DNA of 64,000 nt from Motiliproteus sp036960405 (GTDB lineage: Bacteria; Pseudomonadota; Gammaproteobacteria; Pseudomonadales; Balneatricaceae), in assembly GCA_036960405.1 (NCBI GenBank), contig JBALWS010000004.1, positions 26,142-90,141 on the forward strand. The letters run 5' to 3'. The notes beneath the pieces were generated by a model that worked only from the letters and a program-made list of their open reading frames with translations, had not been told where the DNA came from and made no database searches. A program made the translations under genes and the position numbers. Of the stretch, positions 23,801 through 31,269 are shown piece after piece. Numbering within the stretch: position 1 is the first letter of the stretch; each line of letters opens with the position of its first letter.

Positions 23801-25189
23801 GTGCCGCTCTTCGCCTCATTGTCGCTACCATTGCGTCGTCTGGCATCGCTAGTCCCCTATTCACTCAATGCTCGTCTGGGGTTGGCGTCGTGCCTGTTGC
23901 TACCGCTGATTATCGGTATTACCGCGTTGATTCTCGATCAGGCCAACCGGCTTAGCTTGGAGCAGGCGGTGCGCGAGCGCTTAGAGTTGCAGACATACGT
24001 GCTGCTGGGTGCCGCCGAAGCCGGTGGCGGGGTACTGTGGATGCCGCCGAGTTTACAGGAGCCGCGTTTTAGTCAGCTTGGATCGGGGTTGTTTGGTCTG
24101 GTTAGTAACGAGCAGGGCAAAACCCTGTGGCGCTCGGAATCCAGTCTTGGGGCCGAGCTGCAACCGCCTGCTGAAAAGCCTGATATCGGCACGCCGCTGT
24201 TTGGGATCACCGAGGAGGGGCTGTTTTTCTACAGCTATCGGGTGTTGTGGGAGATCGAAAGCGGCCAGGTCACCGAATTTCTGTTCACCACGCTGGAGCG
24301 CCCCGATCGCTTCAACGCGGCGCTGGTGGGCTATCGGACCCACCTTTGGAGCGGCTTGGCGCTGTTGGGGCTGTTGCTGTTGGCCGCGCAAGCGGTCTTG
24401 ATGCGTTGGGGCTTGAAGCCACTGCAGTGGCTGGCTCGGGATATCAAAGCGATCGAAACCGGTCAGCAGCAACAGCTTGAGGGCCGCTTTCCGTTGGAGG
24501 TACTGCCGCTGACCCGCAACCTCAACCTGTTGCTCGACACCGAACGCTCCCGTCGTCAGCGCTACCGGAATACTCTAGCTGACCTGGCGCATAGTCTGAA
24601 GACACCGTTGGCTGTGCTTCGCAATCAGGCAGACGCTGAACCGACTCAGCAAGAGTGGCAGCAGGCTCAGAAGCAACTGCAACAGCAGGTCGACCGGATG
24701 GACCAAATTATCAGCCACCAGCTGGGGCGAGCCGGATCGGTGTCGGCCCACACGCTGTTGCAGCGGGTCTCTATTCAGCAGGTGGCCGAGCGGATCGGCC
24801 AGGCGATGGCCAAGGTCTACCCGGATCGCTACCGCCAGTTTGATGTGGCCGGCCCCGAATTGAGCTTTGTCGGCGACGAGCGCGACCTGATGGAGGTGTT
24901 GGGGAATTTGATCGATAACGGCTTTAAGTACGGCAACGGTTTGGTCAAGGTCAGCACCTCGCAGCAGCCGTCGCAATTGCTGATCAGCGTCGAAGACGAT
25001 GGTTCTGGTGTGGCCGAGTCGCTGCGCCAAAGTATTCTGGAGCGTGGCACCCGTGCCGACAGCCTAGCGCCGGGGCAAGGCATCGGTCTGTCGGTGGTGC
25101 GCGATATCCTGCAAAGCTACGGCGGCCAACTCGAACTCGATGATAGCCCGCTGGGCGGCGCCCGCTTTACCCTGACACTGCCCGCTTAA
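23801..25189 (+). CDS. PhoQ-like sensor histidine kinase
   Basis: The kinase has 462 residues. Membrane helices at about 27-47 and 182-205 enclose a periplasmic sensor of about 130 residues. A HAMP-like linker and dimerisation domain follow, with His264 in DLAHSLKTPL. The ATPase has an N box (GNLIDNGFKYG), G1 (EDDGSG) and G2 (GQGIGLSVV). The start is GTG 23801. It forms a two-component system with the preceding regulator. The signal is unknown; PhoQ relatives sense divalent cations, cationic peptides or low pH. Confidence 0.92.
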   Translation: MPLFASLSLPLRRLASLVPYSLNARLGLASCLLLPLIIGITALILDQANRLSLEQAVRERLELQTYVLLGAAEAGGGVLWMPPSLQEPRFSQLGSGLFGLVSNEQGKTLWRSESSLGAELQPPAEKPDIGTPLFGITEEGLFFYSYRVLWEIESGQVTEFLFTTLERPDRFNAALVGYRTHLWSGLALLGLLLLAAQAVLMRWGLKPLQWLARDIKAIETGQQQQLEGRFPLEVLPLTRNLNLLLDTERSRRQRYRNTLADLAHSLKTPLAVLRNQADAEPTQQEWQQAQKQLQQQVDRMDQIISHQLGRAGSVSAHTLLQRVSIQQVAERIGQAMAKVYPDRYRQFDVAGPELSFVGDERDLMEVLGNLIDNGFKYGNGLVKVSTSQQPSQLLISVEDDGSGVAESLRQSILERGTRADSLAPGQGIGLSVVRDILQSYGGQLELDDSPLGGARFTLTLPA

Positions 25190-25215
25190 CCCGCTTGGCT
25201 GCCCCTCTGACTTGA

Positions 25216-26598
25216 TTACAGCGCTTTCTCAAATACCTTCGAGTTGCGCTGCAGGTTGTACAGTGCTTGCTTGCCTTCGGGTAGTTGGTCGCGCGTTACC
25301 TCGACAAAGCCCTGCTCTTGGAACCAATGGGCGGTGCGGGTGGTCAGCACAAACAGGCGTTGGATGCCCTGCTGGCGCGCCTGTTGCTCGATCTGTTGCA
25401 ACATCCTTTCGCCCCGGTTACCACCCTGATAATCGCTGTGCACCGCCACGCAGGCCAGCTCGGCCGAGCCGTCTTGATAGGGGTACAACGCGGCACAGCC
25501 GATGGCGGCGCCGTCTCGCTCGACCAGTACAAAACGGTCGATCTCGGTCTCGAGCAACTCGCGCGAGCGGCGAACCAGCACCCCGGACTGCTCCAGCGGC
25601 CGGATCAGCTCCAGGATACCGCCAACATCGTCAATACCGGCCTGCCGCACCTGCTCGTAGCTCTCCTGCAAGATCATGGTGCCGCCGCCGTCGCGGGTGA
25701 ATAGTTCGGTCAGCAGCGCACCGTCGAGCTTATAGCTGATCAGGTGGCCGCGTTCGACTCCGCCCCGGCAGGCGGTGGTTATCGCGGTCAGTTGGCGTGA
25801 AAGTTGACTATGAGGCTGGGTGGCGTCGCTCAGGCTATCGAGGTACTGCTGCAGCAGCCGTTCGGCCGCTTTGGTCAGTAGCTCTGAGTGGCGGCTGCCA
25901 TCGTCGTGAATGATGCCGTCATCTTCGCCAAAGCAGATCAGTTTGTCGGCCTTGAGGCTGATCGCCACCTGGGCCGCAACATCTTCCAGCGCTAGATTAA
26001 AGATCTCCCCGGTGGGTGAATAGCCCAGATTCGATAGCAGTACGATCGAGCCCTGATCGAGCAATCGGCTGATCGCCGCGCCATCGACCCGACGGACTTC
26101 GCCGGTGTGGCAGTAATCGACCCCGTCGACGATGCCGAGCGGTTTGGCGGTGATGAAATTACCGCTGCAGACCTGCAGTTGGGCGCCGTGCATCGGCGAG
26201 TTGGGCAACCCCATCGACAGTCGCGCTTCGATATCGGTACGTAGTCCGCCGATGACGGTTTTGACACAGTCGAGGGTCGGCTGGTCGGTAATCCGCAGGT
26301 GGCGGTGCAGCTGTGACCCGATCCCCTGCTGTGCCAGCCGTGCTTCGATCTGCGGCCGACCGCCGTGTACCAGTACCAGTCGTAATCCAAGGCTGTTGAG
26401 CAGAGCCAAGTCGTTGGCGATATTACCGAAGTTATCATCGACCAGGGCGTCGCCGTCGAGCAGCAATACCAGTGTTTTACCGCGGTGGGCATTGATATAG
26501 GGCGAGCAGTGACGGAAAAAATCGATATAGTCCGAGCCGGTGGGGGTGCCGGTTAGAGTGGCGGATGATACGTCACGGGTGGTTGAAAAATTGCTCAC
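25216..26598 (-). CDS. argA: N-acetylglutamate synthase
   Basis: ArgA acetylates glutamate, the first step of arginine synthesis. The 460-residue protein (E. coli 443) has an amino-acid-kinase domain (about 25-300, VLLLDGDALVDDNFGNI and LVLVHGGRPQIE) and a C-terminal GNAT domain (about 315-455, LACVAVHSDYQGGNRGERML). The start is a GTG at 26598 with AAGGAA upstream. It converges with the sensor kinase gene, 26 bases apart, and follows argE on the same strand? No: argE lies upstream (26663-27832), 64 bases away, so argE-argA may be one transcript. Confidence 0.95.
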   Translation of the reverse strand: MSNFSTTRDVSSATLTGTPTGSDYIDFFRHCSPYINAHRGKTLVLLLDGDALVDDNFGNIANDLALLNSLGLRLVLVHGGRPQIEARLAQQGIGSQLHRHLRITDQPTLDCVKTVIGGLRTDIEARLSMGLPNSPMHGAQLQVCSGNFITAKPLGIVDGVDYCHTGEVRRVDGAAISRLLDQGSIVLLSNLGYSPTGEIFNLALEDVAAQVAISLKADKLICFGEDDGIIHDDGSRHSELLTKAAERLLQQYLDSLSDATQPHSQLSRQLTAITTACRGGVERGHLISYKLDGALLTELFTRDGGGTMILQESYEQVRQAGIDDVGGILELIRPLEQSGVLVRRSRELLETEIDRFVLVERDGAAIGCAALYPYQDGSAELACVAVHSDYQGGNRGERMLQQIEQQARQQGIQRLFVLTTRTAHWFQEQGFVEVTRDQLPEGKQALYNLQRNSKVFEKAL

Positions 26599-26662
26599 GC
26601 TATCGGTTCCTTGGCTTTTTATTTACGGCTAGTAAAGGACGTTGACTGGGTCCAGCAGGCAG

Positions 26663-27832
26663 TTAGTTTGGGTTCAGGCAGCTGCTGGTGATCAGCTGCT
26701 CCAATACTGCCACGGTCGGGTTGATCTGATCCAGCGCCAAAAATTCATCGGGTTGGTGGGCCTGGTCGATCGAGCCGGGCCCCATGACGATGGTATCCAT
26801 TCCCAGTTGTTGTAAAAACGGCCCCTCGGTACCGAAAGCGACCGATTCGGCTTGATGGCCGGTCAGTTGCTCGGCCAACGTGACCAGTTCAGAATCGCGC
26901 GGGTTATTAAACGCCGGGATACCGGGAAACAGCGCCTCGGCTTTGAACGTCACACCGCAGTCAGCGGCAATCGGTGCCAGACGTTGGTGAATCTGGTCGC
27001 GCAGTTGCTGCAATTCCATCCCCGGCAGCGGTCGCAGGTCGAAATCGAGTTCGCAGCTGCCGCAGATCCGATTGGGGTTATCGCCGCCGTGGATGCAGCC
27101 CAGATTAAGGGTCGGTACCGCCACCTCGAAAGCGTGGTTCTGATGACGCTGTTGCAGCTCGGCACGGAATTTCAACAGTTCTGCGATCACCCGGTGCATC
27201 GCTTCCATCGCGTTGTTGCCCAGTGCGGGATTGGAGGAGTGCCCGGCACGGCCGGTCAGTCGCACCCGCTCCATCATCATCCCTTTGTGTAGATACACCG
27301 GCCGCATCCCGGTCGGCTCGCCGATCACCGCCCGTCGGGCTTTGAGGCGACCGGCATTGGCCAGTGCTCGGGCACCGCTCATGCTGGTCTCTTCGTCGGC
27401 GGTGGCCAGGATGATCAGAGGCTGCTGCAGTTTTGACTTGAGCGCCGGGTCGGCAAACTTGCGCGCCGCGTCGATCGCCAGCGCGAAGAACCCTTTCATA
27501 TCACAGCTACCCAGGCCGTATAGCTTTTGATCGATCTCGGTCAGTGTGAACGGGTCTTGATTCCAGCGCCCGGCATCGTAGGGCACGGTATCGGTGTGGC
27601 CCGATAGCACCAATCCACCGTCGCCGCTGCCCAGCGTAGCGATCAGGTTTGCCTTGCCAGGGTGGCCAGCGATATCCATCACCTCGGTGGCGAAGCCCAT
27701 ACCGCTGAGCCAGTCTTCTAGCAGTTCGATCACGGCGCGGTTGCTCAGGTCGATGCCGGCCTGGGTCGAGCTGATCGACGGGGTGGCAATCAGCTGTTGC
27801 AGCATGGTGATTAACGACGGCGGGGCTTTCAT
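26663..27832 (-). CDS. argE: Acetylornithine deacetylase
   Basis: ArgE removes the acetyl group from N-acetylornithine. The 389-residue M20 metallopeptidase fold shows the first zinc motif LSGHTDTVPYD, the catalytic DEETSM block, HKGMMMERVRLTGRAGHSS at the dimerisation domain, and the late GTEGPFLQQLG. The length fits the family (about 383). It is followed after 64 bases by argA on the same strand, an arginine gene pair. Confidence 0.94.
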   Translation of the reverse strand: MKAPPSLITMLQQLIATPSISSTQAGIDLSNRAVIELLEDWLSGMGFATEVMDIAGHPGKANLIATLGSGDGGLVLSGHTDTVPYDAGRWNQDPFTLTEIDQKLYGLGSCDMKGFFALAIDAARKFADPALKSKLQQPLIILATADEETSMSGARALANAGRLKARRAVIGEPTGMRPVYLHKGMMMERVRLTGRAGHSSNPALGNNAMEAMHRVIAELLKFRAELQQRHQNHAFEVAVPTLNLGCIHGGDNPNRICGSCELDFDLRPLPGMELQQLRDQIHQRLAPIAADCGVTFKAEALFPGIPAFNNPRDSELVTLAEQLTGHQAESVAFGTEGPFLQQLGMDTIVMGPGSIDQAHQPDEFLALDQINPTVAVLEQLITSSCLNPN

Positions 27833-27952
27833 AGGCGGATCCAGTGCAAACGCGCAGGTTGATGCGTGGTAGAACGGTTCAACTTACCGCAAAAACCGGA
27901 TCGGTAGCAAAACCAACTCAAAAAACGGCGTCAATAAAGCTCGATCCAGTCT

Positions 27953-27982
27953 GTAGTGCTCAAATAGGTAGTGCTCAAATAG
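27953..27982 (+). repeat. Perfect 15-base tandem duplication
   Basis: GTAGTGCTCAAATAG occurs twice back to back (27953-27967 and 27968-27982) in the space between argE and the Pit gene. It probably reflects replication slippage, and may vary in copy number between strains. Confidence 0.9.
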
Positions 27983-27991
27983 ATGGCACCC

Positions 27992-28033
27992 AAAAAAAAC
28001 GGCGAGCGCCCTTTCGAGTCGCTCGCCGTTTTT
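27992..28033 (-). terminator. Intrinsic terminator of the Pit operon
   Basis: AAAAACGGCGAGCG (27995-28008) pairs with CGCTCGCCGTTTTT (28020-28033) in a 14-base stem. Read leftward, the stem ends in eight T. It lies 15 bases after the Pit stop codon. Confidence 0.92.
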
Positions 28034-28048
28034 AGTCCTCAATTCGAT

Positions 28049-29314
28049 CTACAAGAAGATCCCTTTGAGCATAAAGAAGATCATGATCGCCAAACCCGCA
28101 CCTGCAGGCAAGGTGACGATCCACGACATAAAGATGGTGCCAACCACTCGCAAGTTCAACGCCGACAGTCCACGAGCTAGACCCACACCCAACACCGCAC
28201 CCACCAGGGTATGGGTAGTGGAGATCGGCAGTCCGGTACCGGAGGCGATGACAACGGTCGTCGCAGCAGCCAAGGTGGCGGCGAAACCACGGCTGGGTGT
28301 CAGTTCGGTGATGTTGTTACCGACGGTGGCGATCACTTTATGGCCGTACATCACTAGGCCCAGCACAATGCCGGCGCCACCTAGCAGCAGGATCCATGCT
28401 GGCATCGCTGATTTCTGTGCCAGTTCACCACCGGCACCGATCACGCTGACCACTGCGGCCAGCGGACCGACGGCATTGGCGACATCGTTGGAACCGTGGG
28501 CAAAGGCCATCGCACAGGCGGTAAACATCATCAGGATACCGAACACCCGCTCAACGCTGGTGAAACTGTAATCCTCGTTCTCTTTCTTGTTGTACTTAAC
28601 CCGGCGTTCCATCCAGGTACCCAGCAGCGCCAGCAGAATTCCGGCGACAACCGCCATCATGGCACTTTGACCAAAGCTCAGATCCAGACCGACGTGCTTG
28701 AGGCCTTTGGTAAAGGTCACCATGGCGATGATGAAGCCGACCAGAAAGATGTAGAACGGGATATATTTTTTGGCGTTGTCGAACGGGTCGGCGGTATCTA
28801 GGATCAGCCGCTGGACACTTCGGAACAAGAAGTACGCCAGTGTGCCGGCCATTACCGGTGACACTACCCAGCTGGCGACGATCTTGCCCACTTTGCCCCA
28901 GGCGACTGCATCGACCGAGATGCCGACTGCGGCAAAGCCGACGATGGCGCCAACGATCGAATGGGTGGTAGACACAGGCCAGCCGTAGGAGGTGGCTATC
29001 AACAGCCAGATACCGGCTGCCAGCAGCGCCGAGATCATTCCGAACACCAGTAGTTCGGGGTTACCCTCCAGCAATGTCGGATCGATGATCCCCTTACGGA
29101 CGGTAGCGGTCACTTCACCACCGGCCAGGTAGGCACCGGCAAATTCGAAGATGATGGCGATGATGATCGCTTGCTTGATGGTCAGCGCACCAGAGCCGAC
29201 CGAGGTTCCCATCGCGTTGGCAACGTCGTTGGCACCGACGCCCCAGGCCATAAAGAAACCGACGACACAGGCAAGGATAATGAGTACGTCACCGTACTGG
29301 GCAATAATTTCCAT
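28049..29314 (-). CDS. pit: Inorganic phosphate transporter (Pit family)
   Basis: This is a 421-residue inner-membrane transporter with about ten helices and the two PiT signature repeats, GANDVANAMGTSVGSGAL near residue 27 and HGSNDVANAVGPLAAV near residue 271. PiT proteins import metal-phosphate with H+ at low affinity. The PhoU-like gene lies 20 bases upstream in the same operon, a common proteobacterial pairing. A strong terminator follows. Confidence 0.95.
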   Translation of the reverse strand: MEIIAQYGDVLIILACVVGFFMAWGVGANDVANAMGTSVGSGALTIKQAIIIAIIFEFAGAYLAGGEVTATVRKGIIDPTLLEGNPELLVFGMISALLAAGIWLLIATSYGWPVSTTHSIVGAIVGFAAVGISVDAVAWGKVGKIVASWVVSPVMAGTLAYFLFRSVQRLILDTADPFDNAKKYIPFYIFLVGFIIAMVTFTKGLKHVGLDLSFGQSAMMAVVAGILLALLGTWMERRVKYNKKENEDYSFTSVERVFGILMMFTACAMAFAHGSNDVANAVGPLAAVVSVIGAGGELAQKSAMPAWILLLGGAGIVLGLVMYGHKVIATVGNNITELTPSRGFAATLAAATTVVIASGTGLPISTTHTLVGAVLGVGLARGLSALNLRVVGTIFMSWIVTLPAGAGLAIMIFFMLKGIFL

Positions 29315-29334
29315 GATCTATCCTCGAAGACGCG

Positions 29335-30015
29335 TTAGCGGGCCAGCAATAACATGAAGCGACTGCCGACTTGTTCGGCACGGTCCGCCAGCTCTCCGAT
29401 CCAATCGATGATGTTGTACAAAAACATCACCTCAACGGGGGGAAGATCCGTTTCCAGCTTAAACAGCATTAGCCGTAGCTGCTTCTCACGCTTATCGGTT
29501 TCACTTTCCAGCTCTTCCAGCCGGCTAATCATCTTCTCAACCACATCGGCTTCGCGACCACGAAAACCGGTGACAACCAGTTCGTCCAGTTCATTGAGCG
29601 CGTCAACCGCCTGACGGGTAACACTTAGCGAACATTTAAGGTATTCCATCATCGGCTCGGCCATCGATGCCGGGATCTGCATCTGCCGCCCCAGCATGAT
29701 GCCAGCGATATCTTGGGCTTTATTGGCGATCCGGTCCTGCATCCGCAAGATATCCAGTAGCGTGGTGCGCGGTATCGGCATGAACAGGCTCTTGGGCAGG
29801 TGCTGACGCAAATATTGCTTAAGTTCATCGGCTTCATGCTCAAGCGAGCTGATGCGCTGCTGAACCTTTTCTGCTTCAGTCCAGTCCTGCGCCAGTACCG
29901 CTTCAAAGAAGGGGATTAGCTGGACCGCGCAGTTATGCGCTTTTTCGATATGCTGCTGCAACGGCTTAACCGGAGACTGAACAAACATATTCATAAAGGA
30001 ACTGTTTGCGACCAT
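29335..30015 (-). CDS. DUF47/PhoU-like regulator of the Pit transporter (TIGR00153)
   Basis: This is a 226-residue all-helical protein of the DUF47 (PhoU_div) family, with FMNMFVQSPVKPLQ at the start, HIEKAHNCAVQLIPFFEA, and acidic metal-binding-type helices (SSLEHEADELK, ELESETDKRE). It probably gates or stabilises the Pit protein. I chose ATG 30015 because AAAGGTG lies 7 bases upstream. A GTG three codons earlier overlaps that ribosome site. A -10 (TATACT on the minus strand, 30056-30051) precedes it without a good -35. A Pho-box-like sequence lies just upstream. Confidence 0.88.
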   Translation of the reverse strand: MVANSSFMNMFVQSPVKPLQQHIEKAHNCAVQLIPFFEAVLAQDWTEAEKVQQRISSLEHEADELKQYLRQHLPKSLFMPIPRTTLLDILRMQDRIANKAQDIAGIMLGRQMQIPASMAEPMMEYLKCSLSVTRQAVDALNELDELVVTGFRGREADVVEKMISRLEELESETDKREKQLRLMLFKLETDLPPVEVMFLYNIIDWIGELADRAEQVGSRFMLLLAR

Positions 30016-30032
30016 TGAGATCACCTTTTATT

Positions 30033-30082
30033 AGCTACAAAATTTGGCGCAGTATACGGTCGACTGTCATAATTTTGTAGCT
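30033..30082. repeat. 12-base perfect inverted repeat around the Pit operon promoter
   Basis: AGCTACAAAATT (30033-30044) and AATTTTGTAGCT (30071-30082) are perfect arms 26 bases apart. They bracket the candidate -10 at 30051-30056. The right arm overlaps the first Pho-box-like sequence. An operator pair or an RNA hairpin is possible. Confidence 0.5.
30064..30081 (+). promoter_or_regulatory. Pho-box-like sequence 1
   Basis: CTGTCATAATTTTGTAGC matches 14 of 18 positions of the E. coli Pho-box consensus, with the first half perfect. It lies between the divergent Pit operon and ygiF and reads toward ygiF. PhoB binding is inferred. Confidence 0.45.
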
Positions 30083-30118
30083 TTTGGGATGAATTAAGTT
30101 CGGCCTATCTTCATCTAT

Positions 30119-30136
30119 CTGTCATGAAAATGTAAC
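30119..30136 (+). promoter_or_regulatory. Pho-box-like sequence 2
   Basis: CTGTCATGAAAATGTAAC matches 14 of 18 consensus positions, including a perfect CTGTCAT half. It starts 55 bases after the first box, about five helical turns, and ends 53 bases before the ygiF start. It reads toward ygiF. Confidence 0.5.
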
Positions 30137-30189
30137 AATTGCCCATGACTGGTAAAAAACGTGTTTTTTCGCATCAGGAATTCGTAACT

Positions 30190-31152
30190 ATGGCGCAGGA
30201 AATAGAACTGAAATTGAGTTTGCCGCAGGCGTTGCACCAGCGCTTTGCCAACATGCCGTTACTGCAGCGTTACACGACGGTTGAGGCGCAAATTTTGCCG
30301 CTCCAAAATTGTTATTTTGATACCCCTGAGCAACTGCTCAATCGCCATGCGGTGGCGTTAAGGGTGCGCCGTAGCGGTGATCAGTATATCCAAACCTTAA
30401 AAACACGCGGCTCTAGCTTGGGCGGTTTGCACCAGCGGCAGGAGTGGGAATGGCTAGTCGCCGATGATCAACTCGATCTGAGCTTGCTGCCTCAACAAGC
30501 GCTGCCAGAAACGGTTTCGCTCGATTCGTTAGCGGTGGCGTTTAATACCGATTTTCAACGCAGCTGCTGGATGCTCGACTACCCCTATCAGGACCAGCTC
30601 GCCAGCATTGAGTTGGTGCTCGATAGTGGCTGGGTAACGGTTGGACAGCAGCGTGATGCGATCAGCGAGGTTGAACTGGAGTTAAAGGCAGGCCCCGCTG
30701 AGGCGCTGTTTGCGTTGGCGCTGGAGTTAGCGGCTGAAATGCCACTGCGGATCAGTCGTATCAGTAAAGCTGAGCGGGGCTATCGCTTGCATCAGCCCGA
30801 GCGGGCTCGGCAAATCCTCGACTCCCCCGCCCTAGGCGGCGGGTTTGATCCGCAGTTGACGCAGATCTGGCTGGAGCGCATCCAGGCGTTATTGGAAAGT
30901 TATCTCTTTACCCATCAGGCGACACTGTTGGCCGAGGTTCAGGCGGCATTGGATGGGATCAAGCAACAACTCGAAGGGGCCGGGCCGCTAACGAGTCAAT
31001 TACTCGCCGGTTTGCAACAGCAACAACAGTCGCTGAACCAGTTGCTGGCCGAGCCGTACGATGAGGCTCACGCTCAGCAGTGGATCGAGGGGCGTTTGCT
31101 GGGGCTATGCTTGTTACAGGTCAGCCAGTGGTTGTACCTGCAATCGAGTTAG
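30190..31152 (+). CDS. ygiF: CYTH-domain inorganic triphosphatase (YgiF-like)
   Basis: This 320-residue protein has the CYTH signature ExExK at residues 4-8 (EIELK). Paired basic and acidic strands (VALRVRRSG, QTLKTRG, SEVELELKAG, RISKAERGYRL) form the triphosphate tunnel up to about residue 200. E. coli YgiF (433) also has a CHAD domain; here the C-terminal part is only ~110 helical residues, so CHAD is absent or reduced. I start at ATG 30190, with AGGAA 8 bases upstream. ygiF-glnE order is as in E. coli. Pho-box-like sites upstream would fit a polyphosphate role. Confidence 0.88.
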   Translation: MAQEIELKLSLPQALHQRFANMPLLQRYTTVEAQILPLQNCYFDTPEQLLNRHAVALRVRRSGDQYIQTLKTRGSSLGGLHQRQEWEWLVADDQLDLSLLPQQALPETVSLDSLAVAFNTDFQRSCWMLDYPYQDQLASIELVLDSGWVTVGQQRDAISEVELELKAGPAEALFALALELAAEMPLRISRISKAERGYRLHQPERARQILDSPALGGGFDPQLTQIWLERIQALLESYLFTHQATLLAEVQAALDGIKQQLEGAGPLTSQLLAGLQQQQQSLNQLLAEPYDEAHAQQWIEGRLLGLCLLQVSQWLYLQSS

Positions 31153-31269
31153 CCGTTGCCGTAATGATGATTTTATTGTCGATCTTGAACCTGCCGGGTT
31201 GAAGTTGGCGGCGGTTCGCCTCTACTCTATAGCCAGTTTTTTTGCCGATTCTAATACAAGGGACTTCCG

